DNA of 64,000 bases from Strigamia acuminata (GCA_949358305.1 OX442317.1:11660186-11724185), one strand, 5' to 3'. Shown: positions 10,826 through 22,180, counted from the stretch's first letter. Notes: generated from the sequence alone by a model not told the origin. Made by a program: numbers and translations.

Positions 10826-10933
10826 GAGATAGATCGGGTGGTAGAAGAAGGTATCTTTACACCAATAGCCTTCACGAAATATGCGGGACCGTTAGTGAAG
10901 TCAAGAAGAATGACCGTTACCCCCTGCCGGTGC
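10826..10933 (+). pseudogene. Gypsy reverse-transcriptase fragment
   Basis: A 36-codon open stretch reads like the start of a Ty3/Gypsy reverse transcriptase: E-I-D-R-V-V-E-E-G-I, then a T-P-I segment and an aromatic/A-G-P-L-V segment leading to a basic residue. This corresponds to the conserved Gypsy region preceding the first RT motif. Nothing of the rest of pol is nearby, so it is a short fossil. Confidence 0.55.
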
Positions 10934-10978
10934 AATTTATTTTTCGAAATTAGACTACCACCACGCACACTTACAGTG

Positions 10979-11223
10979 GCGTTTGACTCCCGCTTCTGAC
11001 AAGATCGCTGCCGAGAGGGTCGTGATCAGCTGCACTGGCGTAGCACTGCTGCGCAGCATCTTTAGCTACCGCAGCCGTAGGAGAAGCCAATCCGTACGCA
11101 GGGGCAGCAAACGATCCACGGAGTGCTGGAGACAGCGTAGGCAGCACTTCTGCCTCGCGTGTTTGAGCGAGGCAGTGGCAAATACGGCATCCGAATCGTT
11201 GGGCGCCATCTGGTAATGGTTTT
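10979..11223. repeat. GC-rich island, probable repeat fragment
   Basis: About 245 bp of markedly higher GC than its surroundings, open on both strands but without protein-like composition. It abuts the Gypsy RT fossil and may belong to the same dead element or to a separate insertion. No RNA gene recognised. Confidence 0.3.
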
Positions 11224-11284
11224 GAACACCACATATAATAAAAAACTACTCAAAATTGGCATTTTTGTACAGAATTCGGTATAA

Positions 11285-11366
11285 ATGGCTGTGGAAACGG
11301 AATCTACACAAACAACTACCTTAATGCCCCCACATAACTACCACCCCGCATGGGGTTTGAATGTAA
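11285..11366 (+). pseudogene. Short coding-like 5' piece next to a TIR element
   Basis: An ATG at 11285 opens about 27 codons rich in Thr, Pro and His before the element at 11367-12095. A second coding-like piece begins at 12099 and ends TAA near 12270. The frames do not join directly, but the sequence across the empty site would place a GTAAGA donor-like word at the junction, so a splice site may have been hit. Evidence is compositional only. Confidence 0.25.
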
Positions 11367-12095
11367 TGCCCCGTTCACACTTGAACCACTTATGTACATA
11401 ACCCGCCCACTTTTAGAAAGTCGTGTGTTCACACTTGTTCCAGTTTTTCTAAAACTCAGAACAAAATGGCGACACTTCTACAACTTGACGTCACAACTGT
11501 AAGTCCCGCCCCCATTCTGTCATGTGACTGATTGTAGCAAAATCCAAAAAATAAAATGGATGCCAATTCAACTTTTAACGCTGCTTTCGGCATCCAAATA
11601 AAGGACTTTTAAAAGCATGTAAAAATTAATAAAATACATGAAAATGTAGAGAAAACAACAAGCTTTCTTTTAAAAAAAGTACACATTTCTAGCCCTAATG
11701 GTTCGTTAAATACGAACGAAAATGCGTTTCGGTCGTACAGATAGAGTGTAAACAAGATCGTGAATTTTCGTTTCGGCCCCAAATTTGTCATGTTGGTTTA
11801 CTAAACAGGCATCCCTTTTTCTTTTAAAAAAAAGTAGAAGTTTCTACTTTTAATGGATCATTAGCTACGATTAGAAAAGCAAACCCCTACCTTTCAGTGG
11901 ATAACATTTTACCAGACATAAACAAATAATCTATCATTTTTCCAGACTTAAATAATCAAGTAAAAAACGTCACTGATTTCTACATAACTAGCGATCAAGT
12001 GTGAACAGTCTAAAAATAGATCATTCACACTTGTAGAAGTTAGACTTTCTAAAAGTCACAACTTCTACATAAGTGGTTCAAGTGTGAACTAGGCA
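11367..12095. mobile_element. 729-bp TIR element with TAA target duplication (Harbinger-like MITE)
   Basis: Ends start TGCC and share GTTCACACTTGAACCACTTA in inverted orientation; similarity continues for roughly 70 bp, with ACTTTTAGAAAGTC also mirrored. TAA lies on both sides (11364-11366 and 12096-12098). No transposase is encoded. A 3-bp TWA-type duplication is typical of PIF/Harbinger elements, so this is a candidate non-autonomous member. Confidence 0.7.
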
Positions 12096-12098
12096 TAA

Positions 12099-12270
12099 GA
12101 GAGAGTTGAGGAAAAAAGTGGAAAACGGAGGAAAAGCTGCCCCGAAAGGTGCTGCCATTCCTCGTCAGAACTTGGAACTACAAGAATGCGGAAATTCACA
12201 GGCAATGCGTAATGTTGGCAAAAAATCAATGTCAACTGGAAATCGTAAATTTCAATCTAGCATTTAATCA
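12099..12270 (+). pseudogene. Coding-like 3' piece after the TIR element
   Basis: About 57 open codons, Lys/Arg/Gly/Gln-rich, ending in TAA. It may be the continuation or a downstream exon of the piece at 11285-11366. No domain recognised; low confidence. Confidence 0.25.
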
Positions 12271-13302
12271 GACATAATAAAATAATACAAGTTTTGTAAT
12301 TCATTTTGTTTCTTCATTTCTTTCTACATATTAACTCTTTTGCAATTTAAAAAAAATGCATTTCTATCAAAAACATTTATTATATTTGTTGACCTTTGGT
12401 ATTTGAGTTGGTTGAATTGATTCAGCAATATCTAGCCCCAATTAGGATGGCATGAGCATATAAAAGTAAAAATAATAATATTTAAATTAAGTTTTATTAT
12501 GAGGACTTGGGATACTCAATTGACTGTGGGAATAGCAAAATTGCACATGGAAAGAATTAATTAATTAAATAAAATTGGAATTAATTAAATGAATGAACAA
12601 ATCTCTAAATTCAATTTGAGTTTTAAATGTTTGCTAGTTTGAAAAAAAAATAATGAAATTCATTTATCATTTGTAATTAACAACAAATAATTTGTCAATA
12701 TTTTAGCATTTCTTAAGCATTTATAAATACTCAAGTATCAAACCTGAATAACCGAACATCCATACACACTTTACTTTTCACAGCTGGCTGAAAAAAAACA
12801 ACAACAAGTGCTATCACAGTTCAACAGTGTTTTCAACCACTACACTGGGGTCTATTCTTTCACCCTAATTAGAGCCCCTTTCATTATTGTGAGTGACGTC
12901 TTGCTGACTTATTATTCTTTTACCACATGCACGCCTGGCATTCGCCTGCCCTACCAGGACAGAACCAGACACACAACAAAACCTACAAAACCTAAATGGT
13001 AAGATCCTGCACTATAAATAACAGTTGCACAACAGGAACCTAGAGTATCCTAACACCTGAAGCCAGAGTCTGGCCATGTCTGCTAAAGAAGCTCTGCAAA
13101 CCTGCACCATGCACCTTAATTCGCGCATTTACATTACATCATCATATATTTAACCCTGAAGAACAATTTTGTGAGCTTGTGCGAAACGTTTTTTTTAATT
13201 TCTACAAACTGAATGGTCATTAGAACAATCAAAAAATCGTTTAATAACGCAAAAAAAACACAACTACGACTGCTGCTTTTTAGTTTTACAACGTAACGTG
13301 AA
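12271..13302. other. Gene-free stretch with possible retroelement tail
   Basis: AT-rich in the first half. Near 13155-13190 an ACCCTGAAGAA...GTGCGAAACG arrangement resembles the 3' ends of insect Penelope-like or LINE retroelements. No ORF supports this, so it is noted only. Confidence 0.3.
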
Positions 13303-14863
13303 ATGGCTACATCAGTGTGTATTAGATCGGATGGTTATTATACAAATCAAATTGTAGCTGAAGTAGAACATTCACCGGTTAAAAAACGCAGAAGAATACA
13401 AAATATTGCACCAGAAAAAATTATTATGGTTCGTTCATGGATGGAAAACGAGGAAACACTGATAGCAAATCACCTGGTAGACAATTTTTACCTCGGACCT
13501 AATCTAGTAAGTATTTCAGTTTATTATCAATAATAATTTTTAAAAAAATGTAATAAAATTTCACAATTTTTATTCAATTTACACACTTTGTACACCCATG
13601 GTCAAAATAAAACACATGCTCTCACGCTGCTTCAACTCAAAATGAGCGGTTCATTTTGTAATACCAACAGCTTGAGCAGCCTATTTTTCCTTTGGTCAAT
13701 AGAATAGAAAGTTTAAATGCGACTATAGAACATTTTTTTAAATTCCTAATAAAAAAAGTTGTGACTTTCGAATACTAACATACTTTTCAAATTAAAAAAA
13801 TTTTTTTTTTAGAATTTTATAATTAGATTATAAAAATTAATGTGTTCTAAGTTCACTAAAAATCTCTAAGTCGCATTTAAACTTTCTGTTACACAGGAAC
13901 GGTATATTGCTCCAAGTGTCGGTGGCAAAAAAATGGACTTCTCATTTTGAGCTGAAACAGTGTGAAAGTACGTGAAGATTTCTTGGGATATAGTCTGTAA
14001 GCTGAAACAGTGTGAAAGTACGTGAAGATTTCTTGGGATATAGTCTGTAAGCTGAAACAGTGTGAAAGTACGTGAAGATTTCTTGGGATATAGTCTGTAC
14101 AAGTAATGATGCAACTTGTTTCCAACTTAATGGGAATTGTGATGTAATACGCACTGTCAGCCGTAACATAAATTCTCATAATACAAAAAAGTGTGTTGAA
14201 AAAAGAATATTTTAATGTTTGTTTAAATATTTATAAGCTTATTACCGTAGGAATCACTTTGTAAATTTTTATTGCAGGTAAAAGAAACACTTATACAATA
14301 TGCGGAAAAAATGCTGACTTCTTTAAAAATTCCATATTGTGATAGCGTCCAATTGATAAATAAAGTTAATACCATGAGACAAAAATATGAATTAACTAGA
14401 AAATGGATAAAAGAATCGAGACACGCTGACATCCCTGATGATTTTACTGGTTAGATGTTACGAATAATTTTCATTTTATAATTTCTAATAATTATTTTTA
14501 CACATGTTAGATACCGTTATAAAAAGGTGTCACTACTACTTTATCTTAGACACTGTGCTAGGAGACAACAAGAACCTATTTTCTAGAGTAGGTAGAAAGT
14601 CAAAAGAAAAAAAGAAGAAATGCAAGAAACAAAATTTTGATGAGCAGCATAATTGTAAATTAGATGAAAGAAACAAGAATCAGTCGTATGAAGTGAAGAT
14701 CAAGCAGATAGAACTAGAACTGGTTCGTGTCAAGGCAATTGAGAAAATTGAATTGATGCGATTAGCAAATGAAGAAAAGAAAATGAGTTTGGATTATCTT
14801 AAGATAATGGCTACACACCCACAATTAACATCTGAACCCTTAACTAGACATTTTTTGCAATAG
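13303..14863 (+). CDS. Host three-exon gene, trihelix/Myb-SANT-like with C-terminal coiled coil
   Basis: Exons 13303-13506, 14278-14449 and 14511-14863 join through GT/AG introns with phases that keep the frame (GTAAGT donor at 13507, TTGCAG acceptor ending 14277, GTTAGA donor at 14450, GTTAG acceptor ending 14510). The spliced product is about 242 residues. It has a basic KKRRR nuclear-localisation-like motif near residue 28, a helical middle with W-M, W-I and a C-H-Y-Y-F-I-L-D segment that resembles trihelix or MADF-type DNA-binding domains, and a charged coiled coil at about residues 180-225. Such genes are common in insect genomes, often domesticated from transposons. Spliceosomal introns show that this is chromosomal host DNA, not virus. 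Confidence 0.7.
13951..14100. repeat. Three perfect 50-bp tandem repeats inside intron 1
   Basis: The unit starting GCTGAAACAGTGTGAAAGTA occurs at 13951, 14001 and 14051; the copies are identical except the last base or so of copy 3. They lie in the first intron of the host gene. A recent minisatellite. Confidence 0.95.
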
Positions 14864-15828
14864 ATTTTCTTTGTAATCATTTTTAGGGGGCGAGCAATTG
14901 TCATTCTTGCGCCATAGGTATTTTTTTCATTTTAGGTGTCAGTTGGATTCTAAACTAGTAAACATGTGCCTATCATTTTATATTTATAACTTAACAATAG
15001 TGTTAACTACTTGCATGATTAGAAAACCAATCATTAAACAGAATAAAACTAAAATGCCTCACAGACATTAACAGTTAGGATGTTTTTGAACTCGTTATTT
15101 TTTGGCTTTTTTTATAGTAAACCAATAGAAACAAAAACATTAAACGCACCTAATGGACAGTCTTTGTCTTTGGGGGGTACACACGAATCAAACTCATGGT
15201 GGCGCACTACAATAACACTACAATAAGATGCTTGCTAATACTGTAGCTACATTCAATGTAGATAACACACAATTAGCAGTGGATATTTAATGTAGAAAAA
15301 TTTCTGTCTGTTTTAGCTATCTTATTTAAAATATTTTTTGGTATATTGTTTCGTAAAGTAGTTTAACGTTGTTGTTCACTCATCATTTCCGGTTGGCAGT
15401 TATCCAAAAGGTTTATCAATAATATGCATCATTCAATCTTGACTAATTACGTGTGTATTGTAGAAAAATTTACGTATACCAGTTGAAGAGTTAAGAAAGT
15501 ATCCGTTTACTGTTTTCTTGTATGTATTTAACTTACCACTATTTATGTATTAATGATTGCTGCTAATTTTAAGATAATAAAGGTTGTTTGATGTCTAATG
15601 TTGTTATTTTTATTTTCAAATGATAATAAAACAGTGTCATTATTGGCTGTTGATCATAAGGTTTCTCTATATGAGAATATTTTGGAACAATTCTGAAACT
15701 CACTATTTGGTTTCTAGCGCGGACGTAATGTCGTCTGTTCGTGGCGTTATGGATCGGCCGCCCATCGGAACGGTTCGTAGGAGTAGCAATATTGTCTCTC
15801 ATCCTTGGTTGTTTCTGACAATGCTACT
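14864..15828. other. Gene-free stretch
   Basis: Downstream region of the host gene. No further gene is supported; sequence after 15700 becomes more GC-rich and appears to be the start of a repeat region leading into the tandem array at 15829. Confidence 0.35.
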
Positions 15829-15984
15829 AGAAGCGACTAAGGACAGCATTCCTGTCGCTCTTCCATTGGTTAAGTTATACAGAAGCGACTAAGGACAGCA
15901 TTCCTGTCGCTCTTCCATTGGTTAAGTTATACAGAAGCGACCAGGGACAGCATTCCTGTCGCTCTCCCATTGGTTAAGGTTAGG
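15829..15984. repeat. 52-bp tandem repeat, three copies
   Basis: The unit beginning AGAAGCGACTAAGGACAGCA occurs at 15829, 15881 and 15933 (period 52); the third copy has a few changes and grades into the TTAGG-type array. A single inverted copy of the core lies at about 16059-16096, so the whole 15829-16096 segment can fold back and may be one repetitive element. Confidence 0.85.
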
Positions 15985-15997
15985 TTAGGTTAGGTTA
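15975..15997. repeat. Short TTAGG array (insect telomere motif)
   Basis: Four tandem GGTTA units follow the third 52-bp repeat. TTAGG is the ancestral insect telomere repeat; here it is interstitial and short. Confidence 0.75.
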
Positions 15998-16631
15998 CTC
16001 TATGGGCACAGTATACTGTGTCTCTGGGTTCGAGTGTGCCGACAACAATCGGATATCTCGGCCAATGGGAGGGCGACAAGAATGCTGTCCTTAGTCACCT
16101 GTATGCTACTTGCTTCACGGCTGGCGAATTTGTCTATTTTTTAAAGAAACGCGATTGGCCAGCCGTTCTCTCCGTTTCGTCTCGAGGTTCTCACCTTGGT
16201 TCTCCACTGGCCTGGCTCTTTAGCCAGCATCCCCTGCCTAGCTACTTAGCTGCCCTCTTGTCCGGGCTCCTTCGCCAGATAAACACGTGAAATAACAAGA
16301 TTTTACGCCTTTGTTTTTACACAAATTCGCGCAACAACGCCATTTTCTCAACATATTGTTTCCGCCCACGCGAACAATTTCGTTGTTCTCGCGCTTTTTG
16401 TCCCTTGTGTTAGTATTATTACTCAGTAGTTTTTTTTTAAATTGTATTTTGCTATTTAAGGGTGTTGTTTTTAAAGTTACATTTGTATTTATTTCAATTA
16501 CCATAGACATTAATTTTTACTGGCCAAACCCGATATGGCATTCACTTTGGACTTTTTTTTACATAAAATTAGTTAATTAATTAGATCTATTCGTGTAATT
16601 ATTAATTGGAAATCGAACAACGCAGTGCCCT
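15998..16631. other. Repeat-like gene-free stretch
   Basis: Moderate-GC sequence up to about 16290 containing the inverted copy of the 52-bp unit, then AT-rich sequence downstream of the ankyrin gene. ORFs here are short and not protein-like. Confidence 0.35.
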
Positions 16632-17969
16632 TTACACATATATTTTACCAATGTTTTCATATTTGTTTTCGCCATTAGCGTATTGTTTCAAAATATCTAA
16701 TAATCCCAAGTCGGCTGAAATTTTTACAAGGTTTTCCTCATCTATCTTGCTGTAACATATAGCTAAACATTTAACACATTTTTCGTACTTTTTGTATGAT
16801 TTGGTTTGATATCGCCGTATTACATAATCTATAAATTTCATATTTTTAAACGTTATAGTATTAATGTTTGTGTGCTTATGTTTTAAAAGCAAAGTTATGA
16901 TCTGATAATTTGGGGTACAATTAGTTTCCAAAGCTAATTTTAAAGCAAATTCAACTGAAGAAATAATGTCTACATTCTTTTGTAATAATGCTTTCACATA
17001 TTCTGTCATATCATTCTCTATCATCACATGCAATAATGTTTTTCCAAATTGATTGCGTTCATTTACCTTTTTAATTCTTGCGATAACTTTTTTCCCCCAT
17101 TTCAATGAACATAGATGGAACGGTGATCGCCCAAATGTATCAATTACATTAATCTTACACTGGTAAGCCAACAGTAGATTCGTGATCTTGTATCTCTTTA
17201 ATTGAAGAGCATTATGTAATGGAGTCATATTATTTATTCCTCCTAAGTTAATGTTAGCACCATTTTTAAGTAGCAGTTTTACTGCACAAATGTGGTCTCC
17301 AATTATCGCTTGTATGATCGGCGTATTAACATATTTAGATCGTATATTGACATCTACATTATTTTTTAGTAGATATTTCATCACATCTATATAACCCAAA
17401 TAAGCCGCAATATGTAAGGGTGTGTCTGTCACATGTTGCGTACGAGCCTGTATGAACGCACCAAGTCGATGATACTTTCTGAACTCTTTTAAATTTCCCT
17501 TTTTGAGTGCAACAAACATTTTTCTATTTAGGTTTCCTTGTTTTATTATATGCTTTTTGAGTATTATACCAATGTGTTCAGCTCGTGTGTTGTCTGCCGA
17601 ATGTTTTGCCGATTCGTTTTTACGATTTCTTATGGTGACATCAACATCACCTCTTTGTATAAGACTACGAACAATCCTTTCATTTTGAAACATACTTGCC
17701 AGATGTAAAGCGGTATTACCTTGTAGGTTTTGCATGTTTACTTTTAAATTATTGTTGCTCAAAAGGATAGCTATCATTTGATTTAATACAACTTCTTCGC
17801 CAATTCCGTGAATTATAACGCTCATGCATACGATTACATTCATTAGTGGTGTGTTACCATCTCTAGTGTCGATCAGGTTTACATCGGCATTGTTTTTCAC
17901 ACAAAATTCAAACAGCTTCACATCGCTGGTTTCAATCGCCTCAATCAACAGTTTATTGATTTTGCGCAT
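16632..17969 (-). CDS. Ankyrin-repeat protein, intronless
   Basis: A 445-residue ORF starting ATG 17969-17967. It is made largely of ankyrin repeats: repeated G-N-T-P-L, G-N-T-A-L-H-L-A, T-P-L-H-I-A-A, T-P-L-H-N-A and F-G-K-T-L-L-H-V words with about 33-residue spacing and D-V-N/N-I-N loop ends, roughly ten units from residue 5 to 370. There is no signal peptide or membrane segment. The C-terminal 70 residues are helical and might contain a degenerate F-box-like or other tail, which I cannot confirm. Intronless, AT-rich and next to viral-type genes; ankyrin proteins are common in large insect DNA viruses and in endosymbionts as host-interaction factors. A viral origin is likely but inferred. 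Confidence 0.75.
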   Translation of the reverse strand: MRKINKLLIEAIETSDVKLFEFCVKNNADVNLIDTRDGNTPLMNVIVCMSVIIHGIGEEVVLNQMIAILLSNNNLKVNMQNLQGNTALHLASMFQNERIVRSLIQRGDVDVTIRNRKNESAKHSADNTRAEHIGIILKKHIIKQGNLNRKMFVALKKGNLKEFRKYHRLGAFIQARTQHVTDTPLHIAAYLGYIDVMKYLLKNNVDVNIRSKYVNTPIIQAIIGDHICAVKLLLKNGANINLGGINNMTPLHNALQLKRYKITNLLLAYQCKINVIDTFGRSPFHLCSLKWGKKVIARIKKVNERNQFGKTLLHVMIENDMTEYVKALLQKNVDIISSVEFALKLALETNCTPNYQIITLLLKHKHTNINTITFKNMKFIDYVIRRYQTKSYKKYEKCVKCLAICYSKIDEENLVKISADLGLLDILKQYANGENKYENIGKIYV

Positions 17970-18264
17970 GGTTACCCTTCGCTCAATAACCTTAGCTGTT
18001 GTTAAGATGACTAAAGCATCACATTACTTGAACTTTATAAGATCTCATAAAATAAAATAAATCATAATAAGTCTTCATTATCTGAATTAAATATATAAAT
18101 ATTACGGAGTATTTATTTTAGATAAATGCAATAATTAACTAGATTTAAATCATGAACGATTGAAGATTTGATTGTTATTGTTACTACTAACATAACAAAT
18201 ATTCGTCACATTCATTCATATAATATTCATCTTAACTCAAAAATATGAATAAAAATACACATAC

Positions 18265-18290
18265 ATCAAAATTGTATATAAAAAAGACAC
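18265..18290 (+). promoter_or_regulatory. TATA-box-like promoter element
   Basis: GTATATAAAAAAGAC lies about 75 bases ahead of the ATG at 18357, a plausible distance for an early-type or host-type TATA promoter. Confidence 0.4.
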
Positions 18291-18356
18291 AGACAATCGA
18301 ATAAAATCTTAAGATAGTTTCATTCCTGTGAATTAAATAGGTAAATAATAATAATT

Positions 18357-18725
18357 ATGGGTACCATCATCAATGATCAAGATGATCCACTGATTCAACA
18401 ACTACCTCAGCCAAAGACGTTTATGTTTATTATTAGAGATGATTTTCCAGAAGAAATCAAAATTTTTAAATTAGACCAGTTGATAATATACATAACTACT
18501 ATATATGGTGGAGAGATTCATTTAGCAACCGAAAATTATGTTATCTGGATTGAACCTAATAATTCAAATATCGATCTGGTACAATTACACTTAACGTTGG
18601 GCGATTTTTCCAAATGTTTAAAACCAATCTATTTAATTCAAAAGGGCGTTTTGCGACATAAACTACAAAAGTTTGTAGAAATAGTAGACATGTTTAAAGG
18701 TAATAAATCAGACGTAATGTATTAA
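18357..18725 (+). CDS. Hypothetical protein, 122 residues
   Basis: A short intronless ORF starting ATG and ending TAA, divergent from the ankyrin gene. The product is acidic at the N-terminus and has alternating hydrophobic beta-like segments in the middle (residues 20-80). No signal peptide, cysteine pattern or recognisable domain. A TATA-like element lies upstream. Probably part of the viral set by composition, but without family evidence. Confidence 0.45.
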   Translation: MGTIINDQDDPLIQQLPQPKTFMFIIRDDFPEEIKIFKLDQLIIYITTIYGGEIHLATENYVIWIEPNNSNIDLVQLHLTLGDFSKCLKPIYLIQKGVLRHKLQKFVEIVDMFKGNKSDVMY

Positions 18726-20429
18726 TCAGGAACACGTGCAAAGGATGTGACTATTATACTATACATGCAACACACAACATATTTGTTCACTGAAGGACAC
18801 ACTAATTAAACCCTGACCTCATAAATATCATTTCAATACAGTAAAACAATAAAAATTTGACTGTTGAAACGCGTCTAATATCTCTCCTTTTTCAAAAGTT
18901 ACAAGACTAATTAATCAATTTAAAGTATACCCGATTGGCGGTTTCATAATTGGCGCAGAATGAATTGGCGTGGAATAAAGTTTAATTCACAGAACCAGTT
19001 TCCACTTAATTGATTACAATCATTTGAAACAGAATAAAAGAAATATAAGTTTGAAAGCTGCTGCGCTCCAGACGCAACATGCTTAAGCGCAACTGACATT
19101 GTTGCCGCAGGTTGTACCTAGTAGATGTCTAAGCGCAATATTAACTGTATTGCTCAGTGCCACATCTTTCCATCACGTGGCGCAATGACGTGGCGCAACA
19201 TGTCCTATTCAAGGAGGGTTCAAATGTTTATTGGTCATACTTCACAGCTTCCACTTCACGGTCACAGCTTCCTATTGACACTTAAATATTGCCCTGTGTC
19301 CACGCATACTTATGTGGTGCGTACAGCGACCGTGACATAACCTCTACACCCACCGAAAGAAGGACTCCAAGGTACCCCCTACTGCAGGGCAGATGTGCAG
19401 TCTATACTGTGTATTTTCCTGTAGCAGTGTAGTAGCTAAAGCTATCTTAAACCAATTTACTTAGTTATTACCTTCTTATTCTTATTATCGGTGTGGCGCT
19501 TAGGCATACAATTGGTATTAGTAAATAAAACCCTAATTAAAACTTTAAAAAAATGTAAAAAGCCTACAAAAGGAATTATAACTGAAAAAGTTTATTAAAA
19601 CCATAAAAACTGTTTTAAACTGGAAAAAAATAAAAGAAACCTTAAGAAACCATAAAAAAATGATTTACAACTGTTGAAAAGCAGTTAAAAACATTAAAGC
19701 TCGAGAAAAAATGGCGTTAATATGCTCCAGTGCTTCACTGTAGTCAAACCGGGCTCGCATTATTGAAATGTAATTTTTGTGCGCCTCATCTGTTTGGAGT
19801 TGAGTTTTAAAAATCTATCTAATAGTTTTTTAGATGCAGTATTAGTGTTTCCCAATAAAATGACTCATTTTTGTTTAATATATTGTTATGTGGTTTAGGG
19901 GTGACTAGTCATGTAATATTTAATTTGACTTTTGAATTTTTGAATGCACTTGTTTTATGAGAAAATAGACTTTATTTATCATTAGTCGGAAATTTGACAG
20001 AAGTCATGTATCCAGTATGAGTTTAAATGTTTAAATCATCACACGGATTTACATTAGGTGTATTTAATTTGTCATGGTCCTGGCTTGTGACAGGTTGAAT
20101 TTTCAGATTCTTAAATGTATTTTGCGTCATTATTTCATTTTACTCATGTTCTAGAAATAAATTTGATATTCTTTATTTTATTCCTTTAAATTTTTCATAT
20201 TATTATTTATTTATCCTTACGTTTGTTTTATCCCATTCATCTACATGTTTGCCTGGTCAGGGCCGTTCCTAGTAAATATCTGTGGTGAGGCGAGCAGTAA
20301 AAATGCCGCCCCCCCCCCAAAAAAAAAACCTATTTCTGAATACGTCCAAAATTATTTTTGGAAAAAAAATTTTTTTTTTTTTTTTTTGGCCAAAATTGCC
20401 GCCCCTGTCAGTGTGCCGCCCTGAGGCGG
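18726..20429. other. Gene-free stretch
   Basis: No convincing gene. Around 19060-19210 GCGCAA/GTGGCGCAA words recur, suggesting an old repeat. From about 20260 an abundant-repeat-like sequence with poly-C, poly-A and poly-T runs occurs. Confidence 0.35.
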
Positions 20430-20697
20430 CCGTTCCGGCGTTATGGCTGTTCGAAGTCGGGTGCGATTTCTTAAAAAGTTTTAAAGTTTGAAAAAAGTTG
20501 CTAAGTTTGGGAGTGTGTTACTCAGGTATGAGAAGATGTGTTGTCTTGAAACTTGTTGAGTGTGTTGAGGAGGGGGTAAAGAAGTTGTAAAACAAGTTTG
20601 GGAAGATTCCTCTGTTTAGTTCCGGCGTTATGGCTGTTCAAAGTCGAGTGCGATTTCTCAAAAAGTTTCAAAGTTCGAAAAAAGTTGCTAAGTTTGC
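20430..20697. repeat. Imperfect direct repeat of about 75 bp
   Basis: TTCCGGCGTTATGGCTGTTC begins near 20431 and again near 20621, each followed by a similar 55-bp tail that ends in AAAAAAGTTGCTAAGTTT. The copies differ at several positions and are about 190 bp apart. Noncoding. Confidence 0.8.
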
Positions 20698-20982
20698 CTC
20701 ATAGGTCAAAACGACCCTGTGCCAGGTTATAGACATTTCTCATGAGAATTCCACATTAATTATGTGAATTCAACGCATTAGAAAATCTCCCTTTTGTCAC
20801 CTCTTTAGAATTATTCACCTTAGAAAATAAACTGGCCTGAACATGTGAACCAAGGTTTCTTGATTTACAAAGTTTTCCAAATTATTTAGAATAATATTTG
20901 CCGGGTTTTTAACTTTGAACAAGTTAAAAACTAATTCTATTATTAAGTTTTTGATTATCTTGGTGGTGTTGCCAACCTTTTA

Positions 20983-22040
20983 ATTGTTTAGCCTCTTCTG
21001 TTTTTGCCTCACTTCCTACTTTTTATTTTCAGTTTGTTGAATTATATTGTGTCAGCCTCGGGCAGTGCCGCCCTTCCATTTGCCAACCTTTTATGTTTCA
21101 GCCTCTTTTAGTATTTTAAAATGAAATAATAAATTGAAGTAATTAATTAATAAAGTGATTATTTAATATGTGCCAAGACTTTAAGTTTTAGCCCTTTATT
21201 CCCTGATAACATTAAATGAACTAATTAATTGCAATTTGCCAGCCTTTACATTTCCAGCCCTTTTTCCCCTAGCTAAAACATTTCATACCTGACCTAACCT
21301 AACACAACCTGACCTGACCTGACCTGACCTAACCTAACTTGACCTAACCTAACACAACCTGACCTGACCTGACCTAACCTAACACAACCTGACCTGACCT
21401 AACCTAACCTGGCCTGACCTGACCTAACCTAACACAACCTGACCTGACCTGACCTAACCTAACACAACCTGACCTGACCTAACTTAACACAACCTACCCT
21501 GACCCAACCACGGGCACAAACATGTAACCATGAACATGCAACCGAGCCCCCGTTTGCGGCAGATTCATACAATTCACCGCTCTGACATGCAAACCCTCCA
21601 TGTTGTTAGTTAGCGTTGTTAAGCCGATGCGGCAAACAGTACACAGTTAATCTATCCTTACCCACCATTTGCAGCCAATACCTATCTGTATACTCAAGGA
21701 ACATGTCAATCGCACTGGCTTATAGAAATCGGTCCTTAACTGAAGCCCACTCCGCTTTGACGATGGCAAAACCCTCCGGAATCAGATAAACCTTCAATAA
21801 CGGAATGCAGCGTTCGTGGACGTTCGTGCGACGTTCGTGCGACGTTCATGGCGTATAGAAAGGAGGCTAGAAAATAAAGGGCCGGCAAACATAGGGCTGG
21901 CTAATTAAAGGGCTGGCAAATGTAAGGCTGACAAATTGAGGGGCCAGTAAGTGTAAGGCTGACAAACAAATGGGCTTGCAACTTCTCAATATTTTATTCA
22001 ATTAATTAAGAGGCTGAAAGTTGTAAGGCTGGCAATGCTG
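20983..22040. repeat. Foldback structure with repetitive arms and a telomere-like centre
   Basis: The left arm (about 20983-21270) repeats words such as TTGCCAGCC and CAGCCCTTT every 40-90 bp. The right arm (about 21860-22040) carries the reverse complements (AAAGGGCTGG, AAGGCTGGCAA) in matching order. Between them lies the CCTGACCTAACC array and about 350 bp of single-copy-looking sequence. The arrangement resembles foldback elements whose inverted termini are themselves made of short repeats. No coding capacity. Confidence 0.65.
21290..21500. repeat. Degenerate telomere-like array (CCTAA/CCTGA)n
   Basis: About 200 bp of 5-bp periodic AACCT and GACCT units with occasional ACACAACCT variants. 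AACCT is the complement of the insect TTAGG motif. The regular mixture of AACCT and GACCT suggests a satellite derived from telomeric repeats rather than a broken chromosome end. Confidence 0.85.
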
Positions 22041-22167
22041 TGTTTATATAAATTATTATTATTATTATTAATTATTATTATTATTCTTGTATTAAAAAAA
22101 ATAATTTGTCTTTCATGAAATAATTTTGAATCAAAGAATACATAATTAATTACAAATAAAAAAGGTT

Positions 22168-22180
22168 ACATATAAAAAGG
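22168..22180 (+). promoter_or_regulatory. TATA-box-like element ahead of ubiquitin
   Basis: ACATATAAAAAGG lies about 55-65 bases upstream of the ATG at 22233, with an A-tract between them. A plausible TATA promoter. Confidence 0.45.

Noticed and set aside
10983-11262. Coding ORFs on both strands of the GC-rich island
   Set aside because: High GC lowers stop frequency; no domain or splice context supports a gene.
13951-14100. A CRISPR-like array because of the three regular repeats
   Set aside because: The 50-bp units are head-to-tail without spacers, in an intron of a eukaryotic gene.
15975-15997. A true chromosome end or telomere
   Set aside because: Only four TTAGG units, flanked on both sides by unrelated sequence.
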